64,000 nt of DNA from Mycolicibacterium goodii (GTDB lineage Bacteria > Actinomycetota > Actinomycetes > Mycobacteriales > Mycobacteriaceae), in assembly GCF_022370755.2 (NCBI RefSeq), contig NZ_CP092364.2, positions 6,634,001 to 6,698,000 on the forward strand, given 5' to 3'. This document shows, one piece after another, positions 28,426-36,698 of this stretch; positions within the stretch are counted from its first letter, which is position 1; the number at the start of each line of letters is the position of its first letter. A program made the translations under genes and the position numbers. The notes under the pieces were generated by a model. The model saw only the letters and a list, made by a program, of their open reading frames with translations, was not told the origin of the DNA and ran no database searches.

Positions 28426-28516
28426 CGAGAGTCCTTGTGTGTAAGGCGATATCGCCCGATCAATGCGTCCCTTGACCCCTCGGTGTCAGGCGTGATAAGC
28501 ATGACCCATCCTAACA

Positions 28517-28536
28517 GTTTGATCGATCGATCAAAC
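28517..28536. promoter_or_regulatory. TetR-type operator at the TetR/ferredoxin divergent promoter
   Basis: A perfect 20-bp palindrome: the same 18 bp as at 26942-26959 flanked by G and C. It lies 20 bp before the ferredoxin ATG and 92 bp from the TetR start. Confidence 0.88.
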
Positions 28537-28555
28537 CCGCACGGTTGGAAGAGCA

Positions 28556-28768
28556 ATGTCTGAAGAACTGCACGTGGATCCCGATCTGTGCGAGGGGCAC
28601 GCACTGTGCGTCGACCTTGCCCCCGGGGTCTTCCACCTCGATGACGACGAAGTCGCCCGCGCACCGGTGCACCCGTCCGAATCGCAGTGGGACAAGGTGC
28701 GGGCAGCCGTCGACGCATGCCCGCGCCAGGCCATCACAATCTCGAGTCCCGGCACGAAAGGCCTTTGA
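28556..28768 (+). CDS. [3Fe-4S]-type ferredoxin with CxxHxxC motif
   Basis: A 70-residue single-cluster ferredoxin. The ligand pattern is CEGHALC (Cys12, His15, Cys18) and Cys56-Pro, so the position of the second Cys is His, as seen in several mycobacterial P450 partner ferredoxins. The His may stay unliganded or tune potential. Two bases separate it from the P450 gene, its likely partner. Confidence 0.88.
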   Translation: MSEELHVDPDLCEGHALCVDLAPGVFHLDDDEVARAPVHPSESQWDKVRAAVDACPRQAITISSPGTKGL

Positions 28769-28770
28769 GC

Positions 28771-30048
28771 ATGCCCGATCTCGCCTCTGTCGACTACTTC
28801 TCCGACCCAGCCGTCGCGCAGGACCCCTACGAGTACTACGACTTCCTGCGCAGCCGCGGTCCGGTCGCCGCCGAGCCGCACTACGGGGTTGTCGCGGTCA
28901 CCGGGTATCAGGAGGTGATGGCGGCATTCAAGGATCATGACGCATTCTCGGCCGTCAACGCGATCGGTGGCCCCTTCCCGCCGTTGCCGTTCACGCCCGA
29001 AGGTGACGACATCACCGCACAGATCGAGGCCCACCGGCACCTTTTCCCGATCCACGAGCACATGGTCGTGATGGATCCGCCTGCGCACGAACGCGCCCGC
29101 TCGCTGCTGAGCAAGCTGCTGACTCCGCGTCGTCTCAAGGAGAACGAGGACTTCATGTGGCAGCTGGTGGACCGACGGCTCGACGCCATCATCGACAACG
29201 GTCGGTGCGAATTCCTCTCCGAGTACGCCAAACCCTTTGCCACGTCGGCGATCATCGATCTGCTCGGCGTTCCCGAGGAAGACCGCGCGGAGTTCCTGCA
29301 GGCGCTGGGCGCGGCGCCGCGCGAGGGCGCGCGGGTCGGAGCTCTCGACGGCGAGCCGGTCGGCCTCGACCCGCTGCAGTACCTCGACGACAAGTTCGCG
29401 GCTTATCTTGCCGCGCGTCGCCGCGAACCCCGTGGTGACGTGCTGTCCGGCATGGCCACGGCGACGTATCCGGACGGCTCGACACCGGAACTGGCCGAGG
29501 TCGTCAAACCCGCCACCTTCCTGTTCGCGGCCGGGCAGGAAACCGTCACCAAGCTACTGAGTTCGGCGGTGCAGACGCTCGCCGAACGCCCGGAATTCCA
29601 GGAGCGGTTGCGCAGGGAACCCGATCTGATCCCGGTGTTCATCGAGGAGGCGCTGCGCACCCAGAGTCCGACGAAGGTCGACTTCCGGTTGGCGCGCAAG
29701 ACCACGACGCTCGGGGGTGTGGAGATCAAGGCCGGTACGGTTCTCATGCTGTGTTTGGGTGCGGCGAACCGCGACCCGCGCAAGTTCGAGAATCCGCACG
29801 AGTTCCGCATCGACCGCCCGAATGTGCGTGAACACATCGCGTTCGGGCGTGGCATCCACACCTGCGCCGGTGCGCCGTTGGCCCGTGTCGAAGGGCAGAT
29901 CACCGTTCGGCGGATGCTGGACCGGTTGCGCGACATCAGGATCGACGCGTCGCAACACGGGCCGGCGGACGACCGCACCTATTCGTACGAGCCGACGTTC
30001 CTGCTGCGCGGGCTCACCAAGCTGCACATCGAGTACATGCCGGCGTGA
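28771..30048 (+). CDS. Cytochrome P450
   Basis: A 425-residue bacterial P450. The I-helix is AAGQETVTKLL near residue 253 (AGxET), the K-helix ExxR is EEALR near 293, and the heme loop is FGRGIHTCAGAPLAR with ligand Cys365. ATG 28771 is preceded by AAAGG. The CYP family is not assigned. Adjacent ferredoxin gives electrons; a reductase is not present nearby. Substrate unknown. Confidence 0.88.
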   Translation: MPDLASVDYFSDPAVAQDPYEYYDFLRSRGPVAAEPHYGVVAVTGYQEVMAAFKDHDAFSAVNAIGGPFPPLPFTPEGDDITAQIEAHRHLFPIHEHMVVMDPPAHERARSLLSKLLTPRRLKENEDFMWQLVDRRLDAIIDNGRCEFLSEYAKPFATSAIIDLLGVPEEDRAEFLQALGAAPREGARVGALDGEPVGLDPLQYLDDKFAAYLAARRREPRGDVLSGMATATYPDGSTPELAEVVKPATFLFAAGQETVTKLLSSAVQTLAERPEFQERLRREPDLIPVFIEEALRTQSPTKVDFRLARKTTTLGGVEIKAGTVLMLCLGAANRDPRKFENPHEFRIDRPNVREHIAFGRGIHTCAGAPLARVEGQITVRRMLDRLRDIRIDASQHGPADDRTYSYEPTFLLRGLTKLHIEYMPA

Positions 30049-30819
30049 CTACCCGATCTGCGAATCGATGAACTCCACGATGGTCGCGGCCACCTCACGA
30101 TGCGCCGACTCGTTGAGGATGTCGTGGCGCGCGCCACGGAATTCCTTGAGTTGCAAAAGTTCTATCTGCTCGGCGTAGGCACGCACGGCGTCCACCGGCG
30201 CGATCACGTCGGCCGAGCCGTGCACTGCCAGCGTCGGTACCCTCAGCTTGGGCAGTTCGAGGCCGAAGCGGTCCCAGGCGCGGTCGAGTTCGCGGGTCAA
30301 CGGGGCGCCGTCGGCGTCGACGAACGCCAACGGGTCGTTCTCGATCGAGTCGCGGTAGAACGGGTCGCTCGACAGCCAGTTCGGATCGAGGTCCAAAGAC
30401 GTATCCGCGTCGAGCATGTCGGGGATCGGCACGAGCGGTGCGCCGGAGATGATGCCGGCCCGGTACCGGTCAGGCGCACCGAGCAGGCGGAACAGTGTCA
30501 CCACCGATCCGAACGAATGTCCCTGCGCGACGAGCGGCAGGCCCGGGTGGTGCTGTTCTGCCAGCACGGTCAGCGACTCTGCCAGTGCCGAACTGTCCTC
30601 GATCTTTCCGAAGTCCCCACGGGTGCCCGGCGTGAGGCCGTGACCGAACTGGTCGACGGCCCACAGATCGATGCCTGCGGCGTTGAGCGTGAAGCCGTAC
30701 CGGTGGTACAGGCCGGTGTGCTCTCCGAACCCGTGCAGGAAGATCACCGCGGCGCGCGGGTCGGGTGCCTGCCAGTGCCGGTAGTAGGCGCGGCCGCGCG
30801 GGTGCTCGACGAAAGGCAT
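30049..30819 (-). CDS. Alpha/beta hydrolase, lysophospholipase/monoacylglycerol lipase-like
   Basis: A 256-residue serine hydrolase. Oxyanion motif FLHGFGEHTGLYHRYG lies near residue 27, nucleophile in GHSFGS near 101, and the C-terminal His in GARHDILNE near 233. ATG 30819 (MPFVEHPRG) fits the family; an upstream ATG at 30849 would overlap the methyltransferase gene. It abuts the P450 gene tail to tail. Confidence 0.82.
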   Translation of the reverse strand: MPFVEHPRGRAYYRHWQAPDPRAAVIFLHGFGEHTGLYHRYGFTLNAAGIDLWAVDQFGHGLTPGTRGDFGKIEDSSALAESLTVLAEQHHPGLPLVAQGHSFGSVVTLFRLLGAPDRYRAGIISGAPLVPIPDMLDADTSLDLDPNWLSSDPFYRDSIENDPLAFVDADGAPLTRELDRAWDRFGLELPKLRVPTLAVHGSADVIAPVDAVRAYAEQIELLQLKEFRGARHDILNESAHREVAATIVEFIDSQIG

Positions 30820-30823
30820 GCCA

Positions 30824-31627
30824 TTACTGCAGCAATGTCGGGCCGCCACCGCAAGGGTTTGCCTCGCGTGGCTCCCGGCGGGGCGTGCAGACCAGCGCGA
30901 TCGCGTCGTTCTCGGCGTCGACGCCGTCGGTACCGATGCACTGCGCCAACCGTGTCCGCAACCGCGCGCGGGTGCTGTCGGGCAGGGTGAGGACGTTGGA
31001 GTACGTGCACGCCATGTTGATCCAGTGGCCGGTGTCGTAGTGGTGGCGCTCGACCGCGGTGCGACGTGCGACGGTGAACCCGCCCTGCTCGATCATCGTG
31101 GACACCGCGGCCTCCCGATTGGGGTCAACGGCCCGCAGGTCGGTCGTTTCGAGAAATTCGGAGTACACCGCGTCGAGCGCGGACTGGGTGGGCGACACGG
31201 GACTGATGCGGTTCCACATCAACACCAGCACACCGCCGGGCCGCAGGATCGCCGCGACCTTCCGCAGCGCCTGGCGGGGCTCAACCCAGTGGAACGACGA
31301 GCCGAACACCACCAGATCGAACTCTCGGCCGGCCGGATCCCAGTTTTCGAAGGTGGCGAGTTCGACGGTGAGGCCTTTGCTGCGGGCCACCTGCGCCATG
31401 CGTGGATCCGGTTCCACAGCAAGGACTTCAGCTCCTTCGGCAAGCAACTGCTGTGTCGCGATACCGGTTCCGGCGCCGACGTCCAGAGCCGAGGTGCGCT
31501 CGGGGCGAACCAGGCCGGCGATCAACTCACGCGGGTAGCGGTGGCGGTAGCGGTCGTAGTCGCGCGCCGCCCCGCCGAAGGAATCGGCGCGTGTGCGATC
31601 GGTGTGGTACGAGATGTCATCCGCCAT
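30824..31627 (-). CDS. SAM-dependent methyltransferase, class I
   Basis: A 267-residue protein. Motif I is ALDVGAGTGIATQQL near residue 46, motif II AVEPDPRMAQVA near 67, and FHWVEPRQAL near 109 is typical of the BioC/UbiE-like methyltransferase 11 family. ATG 31627 begins the homologous part; the open frame upstream is only antisense of the LysR gene. Four bases separate it from the hydrolase. Substrate unknown. Confidence 0.82.
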   Translation of the reverse strand: MADDISYHTDRTRADSFGGAARDYDRYRHRYPRELIAGLVRPERTSALDVGAGTGIATQQLLAEGAEVLAVEPDPRMAQVARSKGLTVELATFENWDPAGREFDLVVFGSSFHWVEPRQALRKVAAILRPGGVLVLMWNRISPVSPTQSALDAVYSEFLETTDLRAVDPNREAAVSTMIEQGGFTVARRTAVERHHYDTGHWINMACTYSNVLTLPDSTRARLRTRLAQCIGTDGVDAENDAIALVCTPRREPREANPCGGGPTLLQ

Positions 31628-31640
31628 GCCTTGTGAAACG

Positions 31641-32552
31641 TTATCGGACACCCAGAAGTGCATCGCGTTGATCGGCCATCCGGTCGTGGATCGCGTCGAC
31701 CACCGCGGCCACCACAGGACGGCGCAGCGTCTCGGCGCGCGCGACCATCCAGTAACTGAGACGCACCGAGACGGTTTCGGTGAGCACGCGGACCAGATCG
31801 TCGTGCCGGTCGGCCATGAAACAGGGCAGCAGGCCCAGTCCGGCCGACGCGCGTGTGGCCTCGACGTGGACGAACACATTCGTCGACGTGACCGATTCGT
31901 GCATGGCCGGCGCAAAACTCGGCGCCAGGTCGAGATCGTCGACCTGAAGCATCGAGTCGATGAAGTACACGAGCGGGAACCGCTCGAGATCGGCGACGCT
32001 GACCGGTGTCCCGTGCTCGGCCAGGTAGCCGCGGGCTCCGTAGAGGCCGAGGCAGTAGTCACCGAGCCGGATCGCCTCGGCGCGCCGCACCTGGGGTGCG
32101 CCCACCACGATCTCCAGATCGAGGCTCGTGCGCTGTTGGGACGCGCGCCGCGTCGTCGCCACGAGTTCGACGGCGATGCGTGGGTGCCGGCGCTGCACCT
32201 GCGCTGCGGCCGGCGCGGCGATGTAGGCACTGAATCCGTCGGTCGCCGAGATCCGCACGACACCCTCGAGTTGTCGGCGTTGATCGGCGGCCAGTGAAGT
32301 CACCGCGGCCTCGACGGCCTCGGCCGCCGCGAGCGCGTCATGTCCCAGATCGGTGAGTTCCCATCCGCCCGCGCCGCGGGTCAGCACGCGGCCGCCGATG
32401 GCCTCTTCGAGCGCGGCGATCCGTCGGGAGATGGTCGTGTGGTTCATGCCGAGTTCGTCGGCCGCGGTGGTGTAGCGGCCGGTCCGGCCGACGGCGAGCA
32501 ATACCAGGAGGTCATCGGCTCTGGGTCGGCTTGTCGCAGGCACATCAATCAT
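31641..32552 (-). CDS. LysR-family regulator of the ketone-body operon
   Basis: A 303-residue LysR-type protein with winged HTH at residues ~12-65 (VGRTGRYTTAADELGMNHTTISRRIAALEEAIGG) and a binding domain to the C-terminus. Divergent from the transporter/BDH/AACS operon across an inverted repeat, so probably its activator. ATG 32552 is chosen because an upstream in-frame ATG would cross the inverted repeat. Confidence 0.83.
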   Translation of the reverse strand: MIDVPATSRPRADDLLVLLAVGRTGRYTTAADELGMNHTTISRRIAALEEAIGGRVLTRGAGGWELTDLGHDALAAAEAVEAAVTSLAADQRRQLEGVVRISATDGFSAYIAAPAAAQVQRRHPRIAVELVATTRRASQQRTSLDLEIVVGAPQVRRAEAIRLGDYCLGLYGARGYLAEHGTPVSVADLERFPLVYFIDSMLQVDDLDLAPSFAPAMHESVTSTNVFVHVEATRASAGLGLLPCFMADRHDDLVRVLTETVSVRLSYWMVARAETLRRPVVAAVVDAIHDRMADQRDALLGVR

Positions 32553-32553
32553 A

Positions 32554-32569
32554 TCTGCATTTTTGCAGA
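32554..32569. promoter_or_regulatory. Inverted repeat, likely LysR binding site
   Basis: TCTGCA-TTTT-TGCAGA, a 6-4-6 palindrome (T-N11-A type core), lies directly before the LysR start and 127 bp before the transporter gene. Confidence 0.55.
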
Positions 32570-32695
32570 CTTGTGGTGCGGCGATGGGCATTGCGACGGG
32601 GTCACCCGTGCAGGAATACTCACTAGAGCTGTCGCGGGCGTCACAGCGCTCGCGGGAGATGGCCCATGCCATACCTACGCCGTAAGGAGTCGCTG

Positions 32696-34024
32696 ATGAG
32701 CGCGCCCATACCGACCGGCCTGCGCCGTGTCGTCGTCGCATCGATGGCAGGCACGGTGGTCGAGTGGTACGAGTTCTTCCTGTACGGAACCGCCGCCACG
32801 CTGGTGTTCAACAAGGTGTTCTTCGCGCAGGGCGGCGACGCGCTCGACGCGATCCTCGCGGCCTTCGTCACCTATGCCGTCGGCTTCATCGCGCGCCCAC
32901 TCGGCGGCATCGTGTTCGGCCATTACGGCGACAAGTTCGGTCGTAAGAAGCTGCTGCAGTTCTCGCTGCTGCTCGTCGGTGCGGCGACATTCCTGATGGG
33001 CTGTCTGCCGACGTTCGGGCAGATCGGCTATCTGGCGCCGACTCTGCTGGTGATCCTGCGGTTCATCCAGGGCTTCGCGGTCGGCGGCGAATGGGGCGGC
33101 GCGGTGTTGCTCGTCGCCGAACACAGCCCCAACCGCAGCCGCGGCTTCTGGGCGAGCTGGCCGCAGGCCGGCGTCCCGGTCGGCAACATGCTCGCGACCG
33201 TCGTGCTGCTGGTGCTCAACGGCCTCCTGTCCGACGCGGCGTTCCTTTCCTGGGGCTGGCGCGTGGCGTTCTGGCTGTCGGCGGTCGTCGTGCTCATCGG
33301 CTACTACATCCGCACCAAGGTCACCGATGCGCCGATCTTCGTTGCGGCGCAACAGGAAGCCGAGCGCATCAAGGCCAGCTCGTTCAACGCGATCGAGGTT
33401 CTCAAGCTCTATCCGCGCGGCGTGATCACCGCGATGGGCCTGCGCTTCGGCGAGAACATCATGTACTACCTGGTGGTCACGTTCTCGATCACGTATCTCG
33501 CACAGCACGTGAAGGTCGACACCAGCGCGATCCTCTGGTACCTGCTCGTCGCGCACGCGGTGCACTTCCTGGCTGTACCGACCGCCGGTTGGCTGTCCGA
33601 TCGCTACGGCAGGCGCCCGGTGTACTTCGTCGGTGCGGTCGCCGCGATCACGTGGGGCTTCTTCGCCTACCCGATGATGGACACCGGCCAGTACGCGGTC
33701 GTCACCCTCGCGGTGACCCTCGGCTTGGTGATCCACGCGCTCATGTACGCGCCGCAACCGGCGATCATGGCCGAGATGTTCCCGACGCGCATGCGGTATT
33801 CGGGTGTGTCCCTTGGCTATCAGGTGACCTCGATCGTGGCCGGGTCACTGGCCCCGATCATCGCGGTGTGGCTGCTGAAGACGTTCAACTCGTCGGTGCC
33901 GATCGCCATCTACCTGGGGATCGCCGCGGTGGTGACCCTGATCTCCGTGATCGCCGCGCGTGAGACCAAAGGCATCGACCTGGCCGACATCGACGCCGCC
34001 GACGTGGAGCGGGTGCGCGCGTGA
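32696..34024 (+). CDS. MHS-family metabolite:H+ symporter
   Basis: A 442-residue MFS protein of the metabolite:H+ symporter type: twelve predicted helices, EWYEFFLYG in TM1, DKFGRKKLL and DRYGRRP loop motifs, and GGEWGGAVLLVAEH near 135. ATG 32696 follows TAAGGAG. It overlaps the dehydrogenase gene by four bases. Context suggests uptake of 3-hydroxybutyrate or acetoacetate. Confidence 0.87.
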   Translation: MSAPIPTGLRRVVVASMAGTVVEWYEFFLYGTAATLVFNKVFFAQGGDALDAILAAFVTYAVGFIARPLGGIVFGHYGDKFGRKKLLQFSLLLVGAATFLMGCLPTFGQIGYLAPTLLVILRFIQGFAVGGEWGGAVLLVAEHSPNRSRGFWASWPQAGVPVGNMLATVVLLVLNGLLSDAAFLSWGWRVAFWLSAVVVLIGYYIRTKVTDAPIFVAAQQEAERIKASSFNAIEVLKLYPRGVITAMGLRFGENIMYYLVVTFSITYLAQHVKVDTSAILWYLLVAHAVHFLAVPTAGWLSDRYGRRPVYFVGAVAAITWGFFAYPMMDTGQYAVVTLAVTLGLVIHALMYAPQPAIMAEMFPTRMRYSGVSLGYQVTSIVAGSLAPIIAVWLLKTFNSSVPIAIYLGIAAVVTLISVIAARETKGIDLADIDAADVERVRA

Positions 34025-34767
34025 CGGATCTGGCCGGTCGCAAGGCGCTCGTGACGGGTGCGGCCAGCGGTATCGGCGCGGCGTGCGTGCGTGAGCTCGC
34101 CGCGCGCGGAGCCGCGGTCACCATCGCCGACGTCGACGCCGAAGGGGCCGACGCACTCGCTTCCGAGGTCGGCGGAACCGCGTGGGCCGTCGACCTTCTC
34201 GACGTGGGCGCCCTGGAGACCCTCGAGCTCGACGTCGACATCCTCGTGAACAACGCCGGTGTGCAGAGCATCAATCCGATCGAGGAGTTCCCACCGGAGC
34301 GGTTCCGGATGCTCATGGCGTTGATGGTGGAAGCTCCGTTCCTGCTCATCCGCGCATCGCTGCCGCACATGTACCGCCAGCGGTTCGGGCGCATCATCAA
34401 CATCTCGTCGGTGCACGGCCTGCGGGCCTCCGAGTACAAGGTCGGCTACGTGACTGCCAAACACGCTCTTGAGGGCCTGTCGAAGGTGACCGCGCTCGAA
34501 GGCGCTCCGCATCAGGTGACCAGCAACTGCATCAATCCCGGGTATGTTCGGACACCGTTGGTCACCAAACAGATCGCCGATCAGGCCCGCATCCACGGCA
34601 TTCCGGAGGATGATGTGGTTGCGGAGATCCTGCTGAAGGAAAGCGCGATCAAACAACTGGTCGAGCCGGAAGAGGTTGCCGCGCTGGTAGGTTGGTTGGC
34701 TTCGCCGTCCGCGCGGATGGTGACCGGGGCGTCGTACACGATGGATGGAGGATGGAGCGCGCGATGA
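34021..34767 (+). CDS. D-3-hydroxybutyrate dehydrogenase
   Basis: A 248-residue SDR close to bacterial beta-hydroxybutyrate dehydrogenases. NAD motif TGAASGIGAACV lies near residue 13, NNAGVQ near 78, catalytic YVTAKHA near 143-149 and the family stretch NPGYVRTPLVTKQI near 178. Converts 3-hydroxybutyrate to acetoacetate, which the next gene product activates. Confidence 0.86.
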   Translation: MTDLAGRKALVTGAASGIGAACVRELAARGAAVTIADVDAEGADALASEVGGTAWAVDLLDVGALETLELDVDILVNNAGVQSINPIEEFPPERFRMLMALMVEAPFLLIRASLPHMYRQRFGRIINISSVHGLRASEYKVGYVTAKHALEGLSKVTALEGAPHQVTSNCINPGYVRTPLVTKQIADQARIHGIPEDDVVAEILLKESAIKQLVEPEEVAALVGWLASPSARMVTGASYTMDGGWSAR

Positions 34768-36698
34768 CCACACCGCAGTGGGAGCCGACGCAGAGCGATA
34801 TCGACTCGGCGCGGGTCACCGACTTCGCGCGATACGTCGAAGCCCGCACGGGGATATGTGCGCCGGACTACCAGACGTTGTGGCAGTGGTCGGTCGACGA
34901 ACCCGGCGCGTTCTGGGCGGCTCTGTGGGACTACTTCGACCTCGGCGAACGCCCCGACGAGGTGCTCACGGGTGAGCAGATGCCGGGGGCGCGCTGGTTC
35001 CCAGGGGTCAAGCTCAACTACGTCGACCAGATCAAGCGCAACGCGCGCACCGACCGTCCCGCGATCCTCTACGTCACCGAGGGTGGCACGGTCGTCGACC
35101 TGACGTGGAAGGAACTGCTCGGCCGCACCGCGGCATTCGCCGAGGCCCTCGTATCGCTCGGGGTGAAGCCGGGGGACCGGGTGGCGGGCTACCTGCCGAA
35201 CATCCCCGAGGCGATCATCGCGTTCCTCGCGACCGCGAGCATCGGCGCGATCTGGAGTGCCTGCGGGCAGGACTACACGGCCAAGGCCGCGCTCGACCGT
35301 CTCGGGCAGCTCGAACCCACGGTGCTGGTGACCGCGGACGGCTACCACTTCGCCGGCAAGTCGCATGGCAAGGCGCAGGACATCGCCGCGCTGCGCGAAG
35401 GGCTGCCCACCCTCAAGGCCTCGGTGCTGGTGTCGCGGCTCGGCGATACCCGGCCCGACTGGTTGGACTGGGCGCAGCTGAGCGCGCCCGGCCCCGGCGA
35501 CCTCGCCACCACCGCGGTCGATTTCGACCATCCGCTGTGGGTGCTGTACTCCTCGGGCACCACCGGACTTCCCAAGGGCATCATGCACGGCCACGGCGGC
35601 GTGCTCGTCGAACACCTCAAAGCCGTTGCCCTGCAGAACAACATCGGCCCCGCCGACACGTTCTTCTGGTACACCAGCCCGAGTTGGATGATGTGGAACT
35701 TCCAGGTCGCCGGGCTGCTCGTGGGCGCCACCATCGTCTGCTACGACGGCAGCCCCACCTACCCGCAGGCCGACGCGCTGTGGGACATCTCCGCCAAGAT
35801 CGGCGTCACGGTGCTGGGCACGAGCCCCGGCTATGTGCTGGCCTGCTCGAAGGCCGGTGCCGTTCCGTGCAAGGAGCACGATCTGTCGATGCTGAAAGTC
35901 GTTGGCATCACCGGATCCTCGTTGCCGCCATCGTCGGCGCTGTGGCTGCGGGACAACGTCGGCGAACGTGTGCAGGTCTCCTCCATCAGCGGCGGTACCG
36001 ACGTCGTATCGGCGTTCATCGGCGGTGTGCCCACCGTTCCGGTATGGCCCGGCGAACTGTCCGCGCCCTATCTGGGCGCCGCGGTCGACTCGTGGGACGA
36101 GAACGGCAATCCCGTGCGCGGCGAGGTCGGTGAACTCGTCATCACCAAGCCGCTGCCGTCGATGCCCATCGCGTTCTGGAACGACCCCGACGGATCCCGC
36201 TACAACTCGGCCTATTTCGAGATGTTCCCGGGCGTGTGGCGCCACGGCGACTGGATCACGCTCACCGAGCACGGCAGCATCGTGGTGCACGGCCGGTCCG
36301 ATTCGACGCTCAACCGCCACGGCATCCGGATGGGCAGCGCCGACATCTACCAGGCCGTGGAACGCCTCCCGGAGATCGTCGAGGCCCTCGTGATCGGCGC
36401 CGAGCAGCCCGACGGCGGGTACTGGATGCCGTTGTTCGTGGTGCTCGCCGACGGCGTGGAACTCACCGACGAATTGCGTGAGCGCATCACCTCGACGATC
36501 CGTACCGAGGTGTCACCGCGCCACGTTCCCGACGAGATTCTCGTCGCGCCCGGGGTGCCACACACCCGCACTGGCAAGAAGCTCGAGGTGCCCATCAAGA
36601 AGCTCTTCCAGGGTGCCGACCCGGCCAAGGTGGTCGAGCGCAGCGCCGTCGACAACCCCGATCTGCTGCAGTGGTACGTCACGCAGCGTCGAAAGTGA
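34764..36698 (+). CDS. Acetoacetyl-CoA synthetase
   Basis: A 644-residue acyl-adenylate enzyme. The N-terminal ACAS-type region, GARWFPGVKLNYVDQ near 77, the P-loop YSSGTTGLPKGIMHGHGG near 268 and C-terminal RTGKKLEVPIKKLFQG near 600 fit acetoacetate-CoA ligase rather than acetyl-CoA synthetase. ATG 34764 overlaps the previous stop. Feeds acetoacetyl-CoA to thiolases. Confidence 0.9.
   Translation: MTTPQWEPTQSDIDSARVTDFARYVEARTGICAPDYQTLWQWSVDEPGAFWAALWDYFDLGERPDEVLTGEQMPGARWFPGVKLNYVDQIKRNARTDRPAILYVTEGGTVVDLTWKELLGRTAAFAEALVSLGVKPGDRVAGYLPNIPEAIIAFLATASIGAIWSACGQDYTAKAALDRLGQLEPTVLVTADGYHFAGKSHGKAQDIAALREGLPTLKASVLVSRLGDTRPDWLDWAQLSAPGPGDLATTAVDFDHPLWVLYSSGTTGLPKGIMHGHGGVLVEHLKAVALQNNIGPADTFFWYTSPSWMMWNFQVAGLLVGATIVCYDGSPTYPQADALWDISAKIGVTVLGTSPGYVLACSKAGAVPCKEHDLSMLKVVGITGSSLPPSSALWLRDNVGERVQVSSISGGTDVVSAFIGGVPTVPVWPGELSAPYLGAAVDSWDENGNPVRGEVGELVITKPLPSMPIAFWNDPDGSRYNSAYFEMFPGVWRHGDWITLTEHGSIVVHGRSDSTLNRHGIRMGSADIYQAVERLPEIVEALVIGAEQPDGGYWMPLFVVLADGVELTDELRERITSTIRTEVSPRHVPDEILVAPGVPHTRTGKKLEVPIKKLFQGADPAKVVERSAVDNPDLLQWYVTQRRK

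Noticed and set aside
30824..32263. 479-residue minus-strand frame as one fused methyltransferase protein
   Set aside because: The N-terminal ~210 residues are another frame of the LysR gene (Arg/Ser-rich). The methyltransferase begins at ATG 31627.
34581..36320. 579-residue minus-strand frame
   Set aside because: Antisense to the acetoacetyl-CoA synthetase, His/Arg/Gly-rich with no family motif.
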